64,000 bases of DNA from CAIJNA01 sp964516815 (GTDB taxonomy: Bacteria; Campylobacterota; Campylobacteria; Campylobacterales; Arcobacteraceae), in the NCBI GenBank assembly GCA_964516815.1, contig CAZEXK010000002.1, positions 42,185-106,184 on the forward strand, in the 5' to 3' direction. Position numbers and translations under genes: made by a program. Shown here piece by piece: positions 1 through 8,709 of this stretch. Numbering within the stretch: the stretch's first letter is position 1; the number at the start of each line of letters is the position of its first letter. Under the pieces are notes generated by a model. It was not told the DNA's origin, ran no database searches, and worked only from the letters and a program-made list of their open reading frames with translations.

Positions 1-473
1 TATAGAGTATCAATCATATCAGCTTTGCTTCCTAGTGCTTCAGTAAAATACACTACATTCATACTAGAATTGATACAAGCTTGCATATCAAAACCGTACG
101 ATGATATTGCACCAATAGTTGTTGTACCAGTATTTATCATATTTTGTAATTGCTTGCTTATTATTTCATGTGTGGCATTTGAAATTAAATCATCTCTATT
201 TTTTATCACAGAAAATAGCCATTGCACAAAATTACCATATGTAAGACTTGTCTTGTTTGCACTAAATTCTAAGTGCACATGTGCATTTACAAGTCCTGGC
301 ATAATAACAGAATGTAAGCCTAGGTATTTTATATGTTCATGTGGATATAGTTTTTGTATATTATCATTTGTATCTATATTTATAATTTTTTCATCAAATA
401 CAATTGTAGCATTTCTGTAAATTTTAAAATCCTCATCACATGTTACAATGTAATCGGCACTTAAAAAATTCAT
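1..473 (-). CDS. Amidohydrolase, probable aminofutalosine deaminase (5' part only)
   Basis: The minus strand reads open from an ATG at 473 to the window edge, giving about 157 N-terminal residues. An N-terminal beta region leads into MPGLVNAHVHLEFS, the metal-binding HxH signature of the amidohydrolase superfamily, followed by GTTTIGAISS. A purine-like AGGGAG lies just upstream of the ATG. In Campylobacter and Helicobacter a related protein deaminates aminofutalosine in the futalosine route to menaquinone, and I recall it next to aroQ in Campylobacter. Here aroQ is divergent, 67 bp away, and mqnD of the same route is in this window, so that role is likely. The catalytic C-terminal half is outside the window; a guanine or SAH deaminase-like enzyme remains possible. 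Confidence 0.75.
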   Translation of the reverse strand, partial: MNFLSADYIVTCDEDFKIYRNATIVFDEKIINIDTNDNIQKLYPHEHIKYLGLHSVIMPGLVNAHVHLEFSANKTSLTYGNFVQWLFSVIKNRDDLISNATHEIISKQLQNMINTGTTTIGAISSYGFDMQACINSSMNVVYFTEALGSKADMIDTL

Positions 474-540
474 ATCTTATAGCTCCCTTTTATGAAATAT
501 TCGTTATTATAGCAAAAATTATAATATATAAAGGCAAATA

Positions 541-1020
541 ATGAAAATAGCAGTAATACAAGGACCAAATTTAAATATGTTAGGTGTAAGAGAACAGCAT
601 ATTTATGGACCAATGACTTTAGATGAAATACACACACAACTAGAAAATGCAGCTTCACAAAACAATATTGAATTAGAATTTTTTCAGTCAAATTTAGAAG
701 GAGAATTAGTAGATAAAATTCAAGAATGTTTAGGAACAATAGATGGTATATTAATAAATCCAGCTGCATATTCACATACAAGTATTGCAATTACAGATGC
801 ACTAAAAGCTGTATCTTTGCCTGTTGTTGAAGTTCATATTTCAAATATATATCATAGAGAAGAATTTAGACAAAAATCAATAACTGCAAGTGCTAGTACT
901 GGGGTTGTTACTGGATTTGGAGCATTTGGTTATCATATGGGTCTTATGGCTATTACTCAAATAGTATCAGAAATCCAACAATCTAATCAAGCAATAGAAG
1001 AAACAAAAAAACAAGATTAA
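541..1020 (+). CDS. aroQ: 3-dehydroquinate dehydratase, type II
   Basis: Dehydrates 3-dehydroquinate to 3-dehydroshikimate in the shikimate pathway, in the cytoplasm as a dodecamer. At 159 residues it has the length of the type II family. GPNLNMLGVRE (residues 8-18) is the substrate loop start, with Arg17 and Tyr22 at the usual catalytic loop positions. INPAAYSHTS (72-81) and EVHISN (97-102) are the other family signatures. It is divergent from the amidohydrolase and followed after 11 bp by rdgB, so the two probably share a transcript. aroB of the same pathway lies at 19.2 kb. Confidence 0.96.
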   Translation: MKIAVIQGPNLNMLGVREQHIYGPMTLDEIHTQLENAASQNNIELEFFQSNLEGELVDKIQECLGTIDGILINPAAYSHTSIAITDALKAVSLPVVEVHISNIYHREEFRQKSITASASTGVVTGFGAFGYHMGLMAITQIVSEIQQSNQAIEETKKQD

Positions 1021-1031
1021 TATATCTTAGT

Positions 1032-1643
1032 ATGATTATAGTTATTGCCTCAGCTAACAAAGGAAAAATAAAAGAGTTTCAAGCTCTTTTAAAAGACTAT
1101 GAAATTAAAAGTTTTAATGAGTTAATAGATGATATTGATATAATAGAAGATGGTCTAACTTTTCAAGAAAATGCAATAATAAAAGCTAAAACCATCCAAG
1201 TTAAACTAGCCAAAAAATATCCAAATGAAAAAGATAAATTTATAATAATATCAGATGATAGTGGGATAAGCGTAAAAGAATTAAATAATGAACCAAATAT
1301 TTACTCAGCAAGATATGCAGGAATAAATGCAAACGATGAGCAAAATAAACAAAAACTAATAAATAATCTGAATAAATTAAATATTAAAAAATCAAAAGCA
1401 TTTTACACTGCTTGTATAGCTATAGCATATAAAGAAGAAATATATACAACACATGGATGGATGCATGGGGATGTTATAAATAAATGCATTGGAAATAATG
1501 GTTTTGGATACGATGCTTTATTTATCCCAAAAGGACATGATAAAACTTTAGCCGAAATGGACTTTGAAAATAAAAAAGAATTATCTCATAGAACAAAAGC
1601 ACTTAACTTAGCTATGAAAATTATAAAAACTTTAAAAAAATAA
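1032..1643 (+). CDS. rdgB: Non-canonical purine NTP pyrophosphatase (RdgB/HAM1)
   Basis: Hydrolyses ITP, dITP and XTP to the monophosphates and so keeps deaminated purines out of nucleic acids. The 203 residues match the family size. The N-terminal IASANKGKIKEFQ is the nucleotide-binding start, SDDSGISV carries the metal-binding acidic pair, YSARYAG and GNNGFGYDALFIP are conserved, and ELSHRTKA near the C-terminus is the purine-specificity motif. The ribosome-binding site is weak. The gene sits 11 bp after aroQ and is probably cotranscribed with it. Confidence 0.96.
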   Translation: MIIVIASANKGKIKEFQALLKDYEIKSFNELIDDIDIIEDGLTFQENAIIKAKTIQVKLAKKYPNEKDKFIIISDDSGISVKELNNEPNIYSARYAGINANDEQNKQKLINNLNKLNIKKSKAFYTACIAIAYKEEIYTTHGWMHGDVINKCIGNNGFGYDALFIPKGHDKTLAEMDFENKKELSHRTKALNLAMKIIKTLKK

Positions 1644-1686
1644 GATTTAATCTACTTTAGTGTGTTTATATCATTTTAATTTTGTA

Positions 1687-1921
1687 CTAATAATTAATTC
1701 TTACTCCAATCAAAACATCAATTTTTGGATGATTTAAAAAATTGTAATTAGAATTTATACTATATCCGCCTCTAGCTTTGACAACTTTATTTTTTTCACT
1801 TATTAAAAATACATTAAATTTCTTATTTTCATCTAAAAACCTTGAAGCTACTGAAAATACTTCAAATGGTCCAGAAAAATCTAGCACTTCAGCATCATTA
1901 TATATAAATGCCTATATTCAA
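1687..1921 (-). pseudogene. Broken DJ-1/PfpI (GlxA-like) family gene remnant
   Basis: From 1887 down to 1687 the minus strand encodes 66 residues beginning MLDFSGPFEVFSVASRF and continuing to KIDVLIGV, which resembles the N-terminal third of the DJ-1/PfpI class I amidotransferase-like fold. It then stops before the nucleophile-elbow region. Upstream there is an AAAGGA site and a TTG at 1921 that reads NIGI in another frame. Restoring two T in the short T-run near 1907 would join it as NIGIFIYNDAEVLDFSG. So there appear to be two lesions: a small frameshift near the start and loss of the C-terminal two thirds, with only about 40 bp left before rdgB. An assembly or read error could explain the frameshift but not the missing end. 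Confidence 0.6.
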
Positions 1922-1976
1922 TTTTAATCCTTTGTAATTATTATTGTTTGCTTGTTTTTCTTGGAGTATTGTACCT

Positions 1977-2471
1977 TTATATTATTACATCGCCATTATT
2001 TGTTTGTCTAACTTTTTGTATTTTAAAAGTTTCATTAGCTATGTTCCTGTTTGTAAAGTTTGAATAATTGTTTACTACTTTATTTATGGTAATTAGCTCT
2101 TTTTTACTAAATAACTCTTCATCAAAATCTTCTTCCATTTTTAAAAAGTTCAATTGTATAAATTTATCTTTGGGAATAATAGCTATATCTAAATATCCTA
2201 ATAGTTCTTGTATAACATACAACCTTTGATCATCTTCTTTTAAATCTTGTTCATTTGCAATGATATCAAATATATCACCTAAAAATTTTGCTTGAGGATT
2301 TCTAATATTTTTTATATACTCATCTCCAAATATTTTTTCAGCAAAAAGTTCATGATGATTGTAGTCCATAAGAAAAATCATAATACTTACTTTTTTATCA
2401 TCTAAATGCTTTACTTTTTTGTGTAACATATAAAGTATTACATTAGCAATTTTATTTATATCTAGTTTCAT
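1977..2471 (-). CDS. SocA/Panacea (DUF4065)-like protein
   Basis: A 164-residue soluble protein. The start (KLDINKIANVILYMLHKK), the middle block IMIFLMDYNHHELFAEKIFGDEYIK and the following NPQA resemble the layout of the SocA/Panacea domain found in many antitoxins and phage proteins, where a helix pair is followed by a YxxDxxHL-type and a GP-type motif. This is recognition by eye and the match is partial. No small toxin-like gene sits beside it; the neighbours are a decayed gene and a small membrane protein. Whether it acts in a toxin-antitoxin pair cannot be said from the sequence. Confidence 0.45.
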   Translation of the reverse strand: MKLDINKIANVILYMLHKKVKHLDDKKVSIMIFLMDYNHHELFAEKIFGDEYIKNIRNPQAKFLGDIFDIIANEQDLKEDDQRLYVIQELLGYLDIAIIPKDKFIQLNFLKMEEDFDEELFSKKELITINKVVNNYSNFTNRNIANETFKIQKVRQTNNGDVII

Positions 2472-2548
2472 TATATCCCTTGTATTTTTAATAATATATT
2501 TGTAATTATACTAAAATATAGTAAAAGTTATGATTTATATAAGATAAC

Positions 2549-2863
2549 TTATTTTTGTTGCACCACTTTATCATAAAGACTTATATGTGAATTATCTTTA
2601 GTAAATAAGTATATGTGATGTGTACTTGTATTTTTTTCAAATATTATATTTAAGCTAAATCTTTCATCATTTATATTTGTATTTTTTAATACATTTTGTT
2701 TAACGTATTTCATATGAATTTGTGCTTGTAACTCTAGATATTTTAATGTATTTATATATTTTGAGTAAGTTCTAGTATAGAGTATATCAATACTCAAATA
2801 AGAAAAAGTTATTAGTAAAGTTAAAACTATTAATAAAATAAAAGCATTTTTCTTTTTTCTCAA
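2549..2863 (-). CDS. Small single-pass membrane protein, possibly pseudopilin-like
   Basis: A 104-residue protein with a short Lys/Arg-rich N-terminus followed at once by a hydrophobic helix (residues about 7-27), then a helical stretch and a beta-like C-terminal part. This layout (basic start, immediate long hydrophobic helix, KYLELQAQIHMKYVKQ continuation) is like that of minor pseudopilins, but the G/FTLxE processing site is absent. It ends 2 bp before the ATG-side neighbour murB on the same strand and is near comEC, so a competence or surface role is conceivable. I do not recognise the family. Confidence 0.5.
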   Translation of the reverse strand: MRKKKNAFILLIVLTLLITFSYLSIDILYTRTYSKYINTLKYLELQAQIHMKYVKQNVLKNTNINDERFSLNIIFEKNTSTHHIYLFTKDNSHISLYDKVVQQK

Positions 2864-2864
2864 G

Positions 2865-3632
2865 TTATATAATTTTTATTTCTATTTGAAGATTTATATT
2901 AAATTGTTCTTTGACTTTATGTTGGGCTAAGTTAATAAGCTCTATTGCTTGTTCATATGTCCCTTCATTATTGTTTACTAAGAAGTTTGCATGTAAAGAT
3001 GAAAAGGACATATCACCAATGCTATGTCCTTTTAATCCTACATGTTCTATTAGATATCCAGCACTATATTTTTTTGGATTTTTAAAACACGATCCAGCAC
3101 TAGGTATATTTGGTTGATTGTCTCTCATTTTTACAAACATAGCTTGTTTTTGCTTACTATAGCCTTCTTTTATATTAAATGTTGCTTCAAAAACTATTCC
3201 ATTTATTTTTGTGTGTCTATATGAATGAGGAATATTTTCTTTTAGTATTTGTCCATCTTGTGTTTTGATACTGTGCAAAAAATTAAATATTTCATATTCT
3301 TTTAAGCCAGCGTTCATTTTTATCAAACCTCCTATATTACCTGGAAGTTTTGCTAAGAGTTCAAAGTTTGCGATATTGTTTTTTTTACAATATATTAAAA
3401 GTTTACCACTACTTGTAGCAGCACCTACTATTAGTTTGTTGTTTTTTTGAAAAATATAATCAAACTCATCTCCTAATATTGCCAAAGAAGGTGGATTATT
3501 TGATATTATTGTATTGTTACATTTTCCAATTATAGTATATTGTGAATAATCATCAATTTTTTTTATGATTTTAACTTCATGTTTTGATCCTATATGTATG
3601 GATGAGTATTTTTTAAAATCTATTATTTTCAA
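2865..3632 (-). CDS. murB: UDP-N-acetylmuramate dehydrogenase
   Basis: NADPH- and FAD-dependent reduction of UDP-GlcNAc-enolpyruvate to UDP-MurNAc, the second committed step of peptidoglycan precursor synthesis. The 255 residues suit the short type II form. An N-terminal FAD-binding part includes IIGKCNNTI and LAKLPGNIGGLIKMNAG. PSAGSCFKNP supplies the catalytic Ser region, and the C-terminal part carries AGYLIEHVGLKGHSIGDMSFS and HANFLVN. murA, the preceding enzyme, is at 16.6 kb. It lies in a minus-strand run with the small membrane protein (2 bp apart), comEC and ftsY. Confidence 0.93.
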   Translation of the reverse strand: MKIIDFKKYSSIHIGSKHEVKIIKKIDDYSQYTIIGKCNNTIISNNPPSLAILGDEFDYIFQKNNKLIVGAATSSGKLLIYCKKNNIANFELLAKLPGNIGGLIKMNAGLKEYEIFNFLHSIKTQDGQILKENIPHSYRHTKINGIVFEATFNIKEGYSKQKQAMFVKMRDNQPNIPSAGSCFKNPKKYSAGYLIEHVGLKGHSIGDMSFSSLHANFLVNNNEGTYEQAIELINLAQHKVKEQFNINLQIEIKII

Positions 3633-3678
3633 TATTTCTTCTTTGTGTAATTGTAAAGTAAATTATAACTAAAAAACA

Positions 3679-4926
3679 TTATACTTGAATATATAAATAA
3701 GTGTTTAAAAATAAAAAGGCAAAGTTTAATAAAAAAAATGAATATTTAGAAAAAATAGATAAAAAACTTAAAATTAAATATAAAATAAAAAACCAAGGTG
3801 CAATTGTTACGTCAATACTTTTAATCTGCATATTTAAAAAAGCTTGTATATAAACATCAAGTAAATCGCCATATGTAATTATATGTAAAAATAATTCTAA
3901 AGGATAAAATATACTAAATAATATAGTAAATAAAGGTGAATATAGTTGTTCTATAGATACAGTTTGAAAGAAAAAATGCGCTATTGGATTAATTGCTAAA
4001 AACAGCCAAACATTAAAAAATAAAAATGCTAGTACTTTATTTAAATTTTTAAAGTACTGTAAAAACAAATAAATATAAAATACACCTGCTAATGAAAAGA
4101 ATAAACTTAAAGAAAATAACAACTTTGGAAACAGTGAAACAATAAGCAAACTAACTAATGCCAAAGTAGAAAAAGATAATATTTTAATATTTGTTCTTAA
4201 AAAAAATAATGCAAATACAAACATAACAAATGAACGTAATAAAGAAGGAACATTTCCTAATAAAAAAAGATAATAAAATAACAATAAAGAAGTAAGTATT
4301 AAAATATCAAACTTTTTATTTCTATATGGTATATATTTTTGATGAAAAGGTGAGTATAGCATATATAAAAACCAATAAAGGATAAATGACAATAAGCCAA
4401 GATGAAAACCACTTATAGCAATTAAATGTGAGATTCCATATTGTGCCATGGTTTCTTGTAAGTTATTATTCATGGGTATTGCTAAAAATAAGGCAGTAAA
4501 TATTTGAGAAATTTCTTTATTATCGTGTTGATTTGAGATATTATTTGAAATGTTTTTTAAAATATCATCTCGTATAATCTTATTTTTATTAATATTGAAA
4601 CTATTAGCATAAAATCCTTTTAAATAATCAATAAATGAAATGTTTTTTGTAACGATTGTTATGTTTAAATTATCTAGTTTCTTTATAGAATAATTTTTGC
4701 TTTTTGTATAAAAAGTAAATTCATTATTTTGAAGTTTTAAAATATTATGAGTGTTTTTTTTGTAAACATTTAAAACAATATTGTTTGATTGGTGAAGTTC
4801 ATTTTCATTAAATATTTGATATTTTGTATATAAATAATAAGTATTACATAAAAATATAAATATTAAAAAGAATATTATGTAAAACCACTCTTTTTTATTT
4901 CTAGCAAAAAGAAGAGGCTTTATCAT
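3679..4926 (-). CDS. comEC: ComEC/Rec2-type competence membrane protein, short form
   Basis: A 415-residue polytopic protein. After one N-terminal membrane helix and a soluble part, HLIAISGFHLGLLSF marks the Competence-domain signature, followed by about eight hydrophobic helices. In naturally transformable bacteria ComEC forms the inner-membrane channel for incoming DNA strands. The C-terminal metallo-beta-lactamase-like domain of longer ComEC proteins is absent; I recall short forms in other Campylobacterota, so this is likely normal for the lineage. The stop of ftsY upstream is 8 bp away, so the two are probably cotranscribed. Confidence 0.85.
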   Translation of the reverse strand: MIKPLLFARNKKEWFYIIFFLIFIFLCNTYYLYTKYQIFNENELHQSNNIVLNVYKKNTHNILKLQNNEFTFYTKSKNYSIKKLDNLNITIVTKNISFIDYLKGFYANSFNINKNKIIRDDILKNISNNISNQHDNKEISQIFTALFLAIPMNNNLQETMAQYGISHLIAISGFHLGLLSFILYWFLYMLYSPFHQKYIPYRNKKFDILILTSLLLFYYLFLLGNVPSLLRSFVMFVFALFFLRTNIKILSFSTLALVSLLIVSLFPKLLFSLSLFFSLAGVFYIYLFLQYFKNLNKVLAFLFFNVWLFLAINPIAHFFFQTVSIEQLYSPLFTILFSIFYPLELFLHIITYGDLLDVYIQAFLNMQIKSIDVTIAPWFFILYLILSFLSIFSKYSFFLLNFAFLFLNTYLYIQV

Positions 4927-4934
4927 TTGTTGAT

Positions 4935-5768
4935 TTAGGTATAAATACCATCAAGTAAATTGTCCACATATTCATCAGCGTCAAATACAATAAGATCATC
5001 TTGTTTTTCACCTATACCTATATAAAATATAGGTAGTTCTAATTGATTGGATATAGAAAACAAGGCTCCACCTTTACTTGTACCATCAAGTTTTGTAACT
5101 ATAATACCATCAACATTTACTATATCATGAAATGCACGAGCTTGTGCTATTGCACTATTTCCTTGTGTACCATCAAGTATTAATAATTTTTGATGAGGTG
5201 CATCTTTATGAGCTTTTGTACATACTTTTACTATTTTTTGCAGTTCTTTATTTAGATTTACTTGAGTTTGTAGTCTACCTGCTGTATCTATTATGCAATA
5301 ATCAATATTTTTAGCAATAGCTGAGGATATTGTATCAAAAGCTACAGCACTGGGATCATGTCCTTGTTGTGTTTTTATAATTGGAACATCTATTTTTTTT
5401 GCCCAAATACTAAGTTGTTCAATAGCAGCAGCTCTAAACGTATCTCCAGCACCTAAAATTACAGATTTGTTTTCTTTTTTATATTTGGAAGCTAGTTTAG
5501 CAATTGTAGTAGTTTTACCAGCTCCGTTAACTCCTATGATTAATTGTACAAAAGGTTTAGGTAAGTTTTGCATATCAACAAGAGGTGAATGTTCAAACAA
5601 CATAATTAGTCTATGTCTGAGTTGTGGTCTTGTAATTTGTGCATTTAATCCATCCATGGCTTTTTGAATAATTTCATATTCCATGTCTGATTGGATTAAA
5701 ATTTCTTCAATCTCTTCAAAGCTTACTTTTGTTTTTTTTGTATTCTTGGAATTGAAAAAATTAAACAT
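4935..5768 (-). CDS. ftsY: Signal recognition particle receptor FtsY
   Basis: GTPase that receives the ribosome-SRP complex at the inner membrane for cotranslational insertion. The 277 residues cover the N and G domains only, without the long acidic A domain of enterobacteria. GTPase motifs are clear: GVNGAGKTTT (P-loop), DTFRAAA, DTAGR, TKLDG and the closing GIGEKQDDL. The N-terminus is short and basic (KNTKKTKVSFEEIEE). The lipoprotein gene ends 3 bp upstream on the same strand and comEC follows after 8 bp. Confidence 0.96.
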   Translation of the reverse strand: MFNFFNSKNTKKTKVSFEEIEEILIQSDMEYEIIQKAMDGLNAQITRPQLRHRLIMLFEHSPLVDMQNLPKPFVQLIIGVNGAGKTTTIAKLASKYKKENKSVILGAGDTFRAAAIEQLSIWAKKIDVPIIKTQQGHDPSAVAFDTISSAIAKNIDYCIIDTAGRLQTQVNLNKELQKIVKVCTKAHKDAPHQKLLILDGTQGNSAIAQARAFHDIVNVDGIIVTKLDGTSKGGALFSISNQLELPIFYIGIGEKQDDLIVFDADEYVDNLLDGIYT

Positions 5769-5771
5769 ATA

Positions 5772-6407
5772 TTATTGTACTGTCTTTTTTGTATGATTAT
5801 CATCGTTTGTATGATTGTGATCTGCAGCTTGATTGTGATTTTTTAAAATATTATCTGGTAATTCAATTGCTTTTTTAATATCACTTATTAGTATTTCTGG
5901 AGGAACTAAACCTTTATAACGTTGATACACTAAACCATCTTTAGTAAATAAAAACATGGTAGGGATAGATTTTACTCCACCAACCGCATCAGATAGTAAA
6001 TAGTTTTCATCTGAGTTTGTTATTGGATATGTTACTTTGTATTTATTAATAAATTTTTGTATATAAGTATTTGGTTTATCTTTTTCTAACAATATTGATA
6101 TAACTTGGAAGTTTTTTCCATATTCTTCTTGTAAGTGATTCAAGTGAGGAACTTCAGCTTTACAAGGGGGACACCATGTAGCAAAAAAGTTTAATAATAT
6201 TACTTTATTTTCGTATTGTTTAAATTTCCAACCATCTTTTGTAACTTCAATAGTGATATCTTCATTATTTGTAGTTTTTAAATTAAATGTTGGTAAAATA
6301 TCTTCACTAGGTGATAATAAATCTTTAAAAATATTGTTTTTGTCATCACAAGCTGAAAACATTAGTATTAGTAAAGTTGATAATAAAATGAGTTTTTTAA
6401 TATTCAT
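5772..6407 (-). CDS. TlpA/ResA-like thioredoxin lipoprotein
   Basis: A 211-residue membrane-anchored thiol-disulfide protein. The signal peptide ends in the lipobox LMFSAC with Cys20 as lipidation site. A thioredoxin fold follows, with the redox motif WCPPC (Cys79, Cys82) in NFFATWCPPCKAEVPHL and the cis-Pro region GVKSIPTMFLF. The C-terminus is rich in His, Asn and Asp (NHNQAADHNHTNDDNH), which could bind metal. Likely role is reduction of disulfides in the periplasm, for example of cytochrome c apoproteins or other cysteine proteins; the substrate cannot be told from context. Confidence 0.85.
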   Translation of the reverse strand: MNIKKLILLSTLLILMFSACDDKNNIFKDLLSPSEDILPTFNLKTTNNEDITIEVTKDGWKFKQYENKVILLNFFATWCPPCKAEVPHLNHLQEEYGKNFQVISILLEKDKPNTYIQKFINKYKVTYPITNSDENYLLSDAVGGVKSIPTMFLFTKDGLVYQRYKGLVPPEILISDIKKAIELPDNILKNHNQAADHNHTNDDNHTKKTVQ

Positions 6408-6461
6408 TTCATCTCCTTATGGTAAGATTAAGAATGGATTTTATCCTATTAGGACTTAAAA

Positions 6462-7037
6462 ATGGCTAATTGTTTAAAAAATGAATTCAGAACTAAATGT
6501 ATTAAAAGGTTAAGAACTTCAGTAAAATTATCAAAATATAGAAACGATAAATTTATAAATGATAAACTAAAGACAATGATAAAAACAAGAAAAATTAAAA
6601 CTATTTTTTTGTATTTGCCCTTGAAAATTGAAGTTGATTTAAGGCATTTGATAAATTGGCTTAGACAAAATAATTATAAAGTTTATGTACCTTATGTTAC
6701 AAGTAAGACTACATTTAAAGAAGTTCTATATAGGCTACCTTTAAATAAAAATAAATTTAAAATATATGAACCCAACAATTCTAATAAATACATAAAAACA
6801 AAATTTGATATGGCCATAGTGCCAATTATAGGTTTTGATGATACTTTTAGAAGAATAGGCTTTGGCTTTGGTTATTATGATAGATATTTTTCTAATTTAA
6901 AACAAAAGCCTTTTACTGTGTTTACCCAAATAAGTACTTGCAAATCAAGTGATATTATTACTGATGACTATGATTTACAAGCAAATTGTATTATTACAAA
7001 TAAAGGTATATTGTGGAACAAGAATTACAAAACATAA
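6462..7037 (+). CDS. 5-formyltetrahydrofolate cyclo-ligase
   Basis: ATP-dependent conversion of 5-formyl-THF to 5,10-methenyl-THF, salvaging folate in the cytoplasm. The 191 residues have the family layout: basic N-terminal helix (NEFRTKCIKRLR), LYLPLKIEVDLR, and the nucleotide/substrate signature RRIGFGFGYYDRYF. The 3' end overlaps rny by 25 bp in another frame, which suggests translational coupling. purU at 24.5 kb also handles formyl-folate, so the two may balance one-carbon pools. Confidence 0.9.
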   Translation: MANCLKNEFRTKCIKRLRTSVKLSKYRNDKFINDKLKTMIKTRKIKTIFLYLPLKIEVDLRHLINWLRQNNYKVYVPYVTSKTTFKEVLYRLPLNKNKFKIYEPNNSNKYIKTKFDMAIVPIIGFDDTFRRIGFGFGYYDRYFSNLKQKPFTVFTQISTCKSSDIITDDYDLQANCIITNKGILWNKNYKT

Positions 7038-8539
7038 TTATAACTGCTAGTATTTCTTTTTTTATTGCATTTCTTATTGCAAGAACTATTTATAAAAAAA
7101 AGAAAAATACTCATATAGAGAATTCAAAAGAAAAAGCAAAGGTTATTGAACTTCAAGCTCAAAATACGTTAAATGAGGCAAGGGCAAAAGCAAAAATACA
7201 AATAGATAAAGAATTCTGGCAATCTAGACAAGAAATTGAAAAAAAAGAAAAAGATGTGAATGAATATTTACAAGAAGAACTGGATTCAATAAAACTTGAT
7301 AAAGAAATGATAACTTCGAGTAAAAAAGATATAAAATCACTGAAAAAAGGCTTAGAAGCACAGCAACAATTATATGAAGAAAAAATACAAGATTGTTTTA
7401 AGATATTAGAAAATGCAAGTGGACTTACTCAAAAAGAAGCTGATAATATTATGATAACTTTAGTTAAAGAAAATTCTAGAGAAAGAGTTAGCTCAATTTT
7501 TAGAAAAGAATATAAAATTGCTAGTAACAATATGAAAAATGAAATAAATAATATACTTGCAAATGCAGTTACTAGATATGCAGGAGAATTTGCTGGAGAA
7601 AGACTTACAAATAATATAAAACTAGATGATGAACATACTAAAGGTAAAATAATAGGTAAAGAAGGTAGAAATATAAAAACCTTAGAAATGACATTGGGTG
7701 TTGATATTATAATTTCCGATACGGATAATAGTATTACAATTAGCAGTTTTAATTTATATAGAAGAGCAATTGCTACTAAAACAATTGAGTTATTAATAAT
7801 TGATGGTAGAATTCAACCAACTAAAATAGAAGAGGTTTATAAAAAAGTTAAAAAAGAATTTGATGAAAATATTAAACAAGAAGGTGATAATACAGTACAT
7901 GAACTTGGAATTTCTGATATGAATGAAGAACTTATTATTTTAATTGGAAAATTAAAATATCGAGCTTCATATGGACAAAATGCCTTAGCCCATACTTTAG
8001 AAGTTTCTTATTTAGCTGGACTTATAGCTTCACAAATGGGTGGAGATACAATAAAAGCAAGAAGAGCTGGTTTATTACATGATATTGGAAAAGCATTGAC
8101 TTATGATAAAAAAGGAAGCCATGTTGATTTGGGCGCAGATTTATGTAAAAAATTAGGCGAACCAAGTGAAGTGATAAATGCAATTTATGCCCATCACAAC
8201 TATGAAGAACCTAGTAGCATTGAAAGTGCTGCTGTTTGTGCTGCTGATGTATTAAGTGCAGCAAGACCTGGAGCTAGAAGAGAAGTATTGCATACATACT
8301 TAAAAAGATTAGAAGATATAGAAATAATTGCTAATAGTAAAAATGGAGTAGTAAAAGCATTTGCTATAAATGCTGGAAGAGAAATAAGAGTAATCGTAAA
8401 TGCTAAACTTGTAAATGATGATGAATCTATATTGTTAGCACAAGAAATTGCGCAAGAAATTGAAGATAAAGTTAATTATCCAGGAGAAATAAAAGTAAAT
8501 GTAATTAGAGAATTAAGAAGCAGTGGATACGCTAGATAA
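7013..8539 (+). CDS. rny: Ribonuclease Y
   Basis: Membrane-anchored endoribonuclease that starts mRNA decay. The GTG at 7013 has AAAGG just upstream. Order of parts: one N-terminal membrane helix (about residues 7-25), a long charged coiled coil (to about 150), a KH domain with GKIIGKEGRNIKTLE, and an HD domain containing ALAHTLEVSYLAG and AGLLHDIGKAL plus YAHHNYEEP, ending with the conserved PGEIKVNVIRE. The 508 residues match the family. It overlaps the cyclo-ligase gene by 25 bp. Confidence 0.96.
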   Translation: MEQELQNIIITASISFFIAFLIARTIYKKKKNTHIENSKEKAKVIELQAQNTLNEARAKAKIQIDKEFWQSRQEIEKKEKDVNEYLQEELDSIKLDKEMITSSKKDIKSLKKGLEAQQQLYEEKIQDCFKILENASGLTQKEADNIMITLVKENSRERVSSIFRKEYKIASNNMKNEINNILANAVTRYAGEFAGERLTNNIKLDDEHTKGKIIGKEGRNIKTLEMTLGVDIIISDTDNSITISSFNLYRRAIATKTIELLIIDGRIQPTKIEEVYKKVKKEFDENIKQEGDNTVHELGISDMNEELIILIGKLKYRASYGQNALAHTLEVSYLAGLIASQMGGDTIKARRAGLLHDIGKALTYDKKGSHVDLGADLCKKLGEPSEVINAIYAHHNYEEPSSIESAAVCAADVLSAARPGARREVLHTYLKRLEDIEIIANSKNGVVKAFAINAGREIRVIVNAKLVNDDESILLAQEIAQEIEDKVNYPGEIKVNVIRELRSSGYAR

Positions 8540-8673
8540 GATCATATTACTATAATATATGCGTGACTAATAAAATAGAAATTATGTAATTGTATTGTTA
8601 TTTTTAGCTAGCTCTTTTTTATATATTTATAAATGAATTATTGGCTATATGATAATTTTTTTACATTGTAATA

Positions 8674-8682
8674 TGATATAAT
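8674..8682 (+). promoter_or_regulatory. Extended -10 promoter for rsmD
   Basis: TGATATAAT (TG-N-TATAAT) lies 28 bp before the TTG of rsmD in a 170 bp spacer after rny. No convincing -35 is present, as is common in Campylobacterota. The rest of the spacer (8540-8670) is AT-rich and shows nothing else I can name. Confidence 0.5.
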
Positions 8683-8709
8683 TATTAAATTGTTATTTGA
8701 AGGACGATA

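Noticed and set aside
25..420. Open plus-strand frame of 131 codons at the window start
   Set aside because: The minus strand over the same bases encodes a clear amidohydrolase with its HxH motif, so the plus frame is a shadow.
1977..2471. Considered as part of a toxin-antitoxin pair
   Set aside because: No small toxin-like frame with a ribosome-binding site was found on either side.
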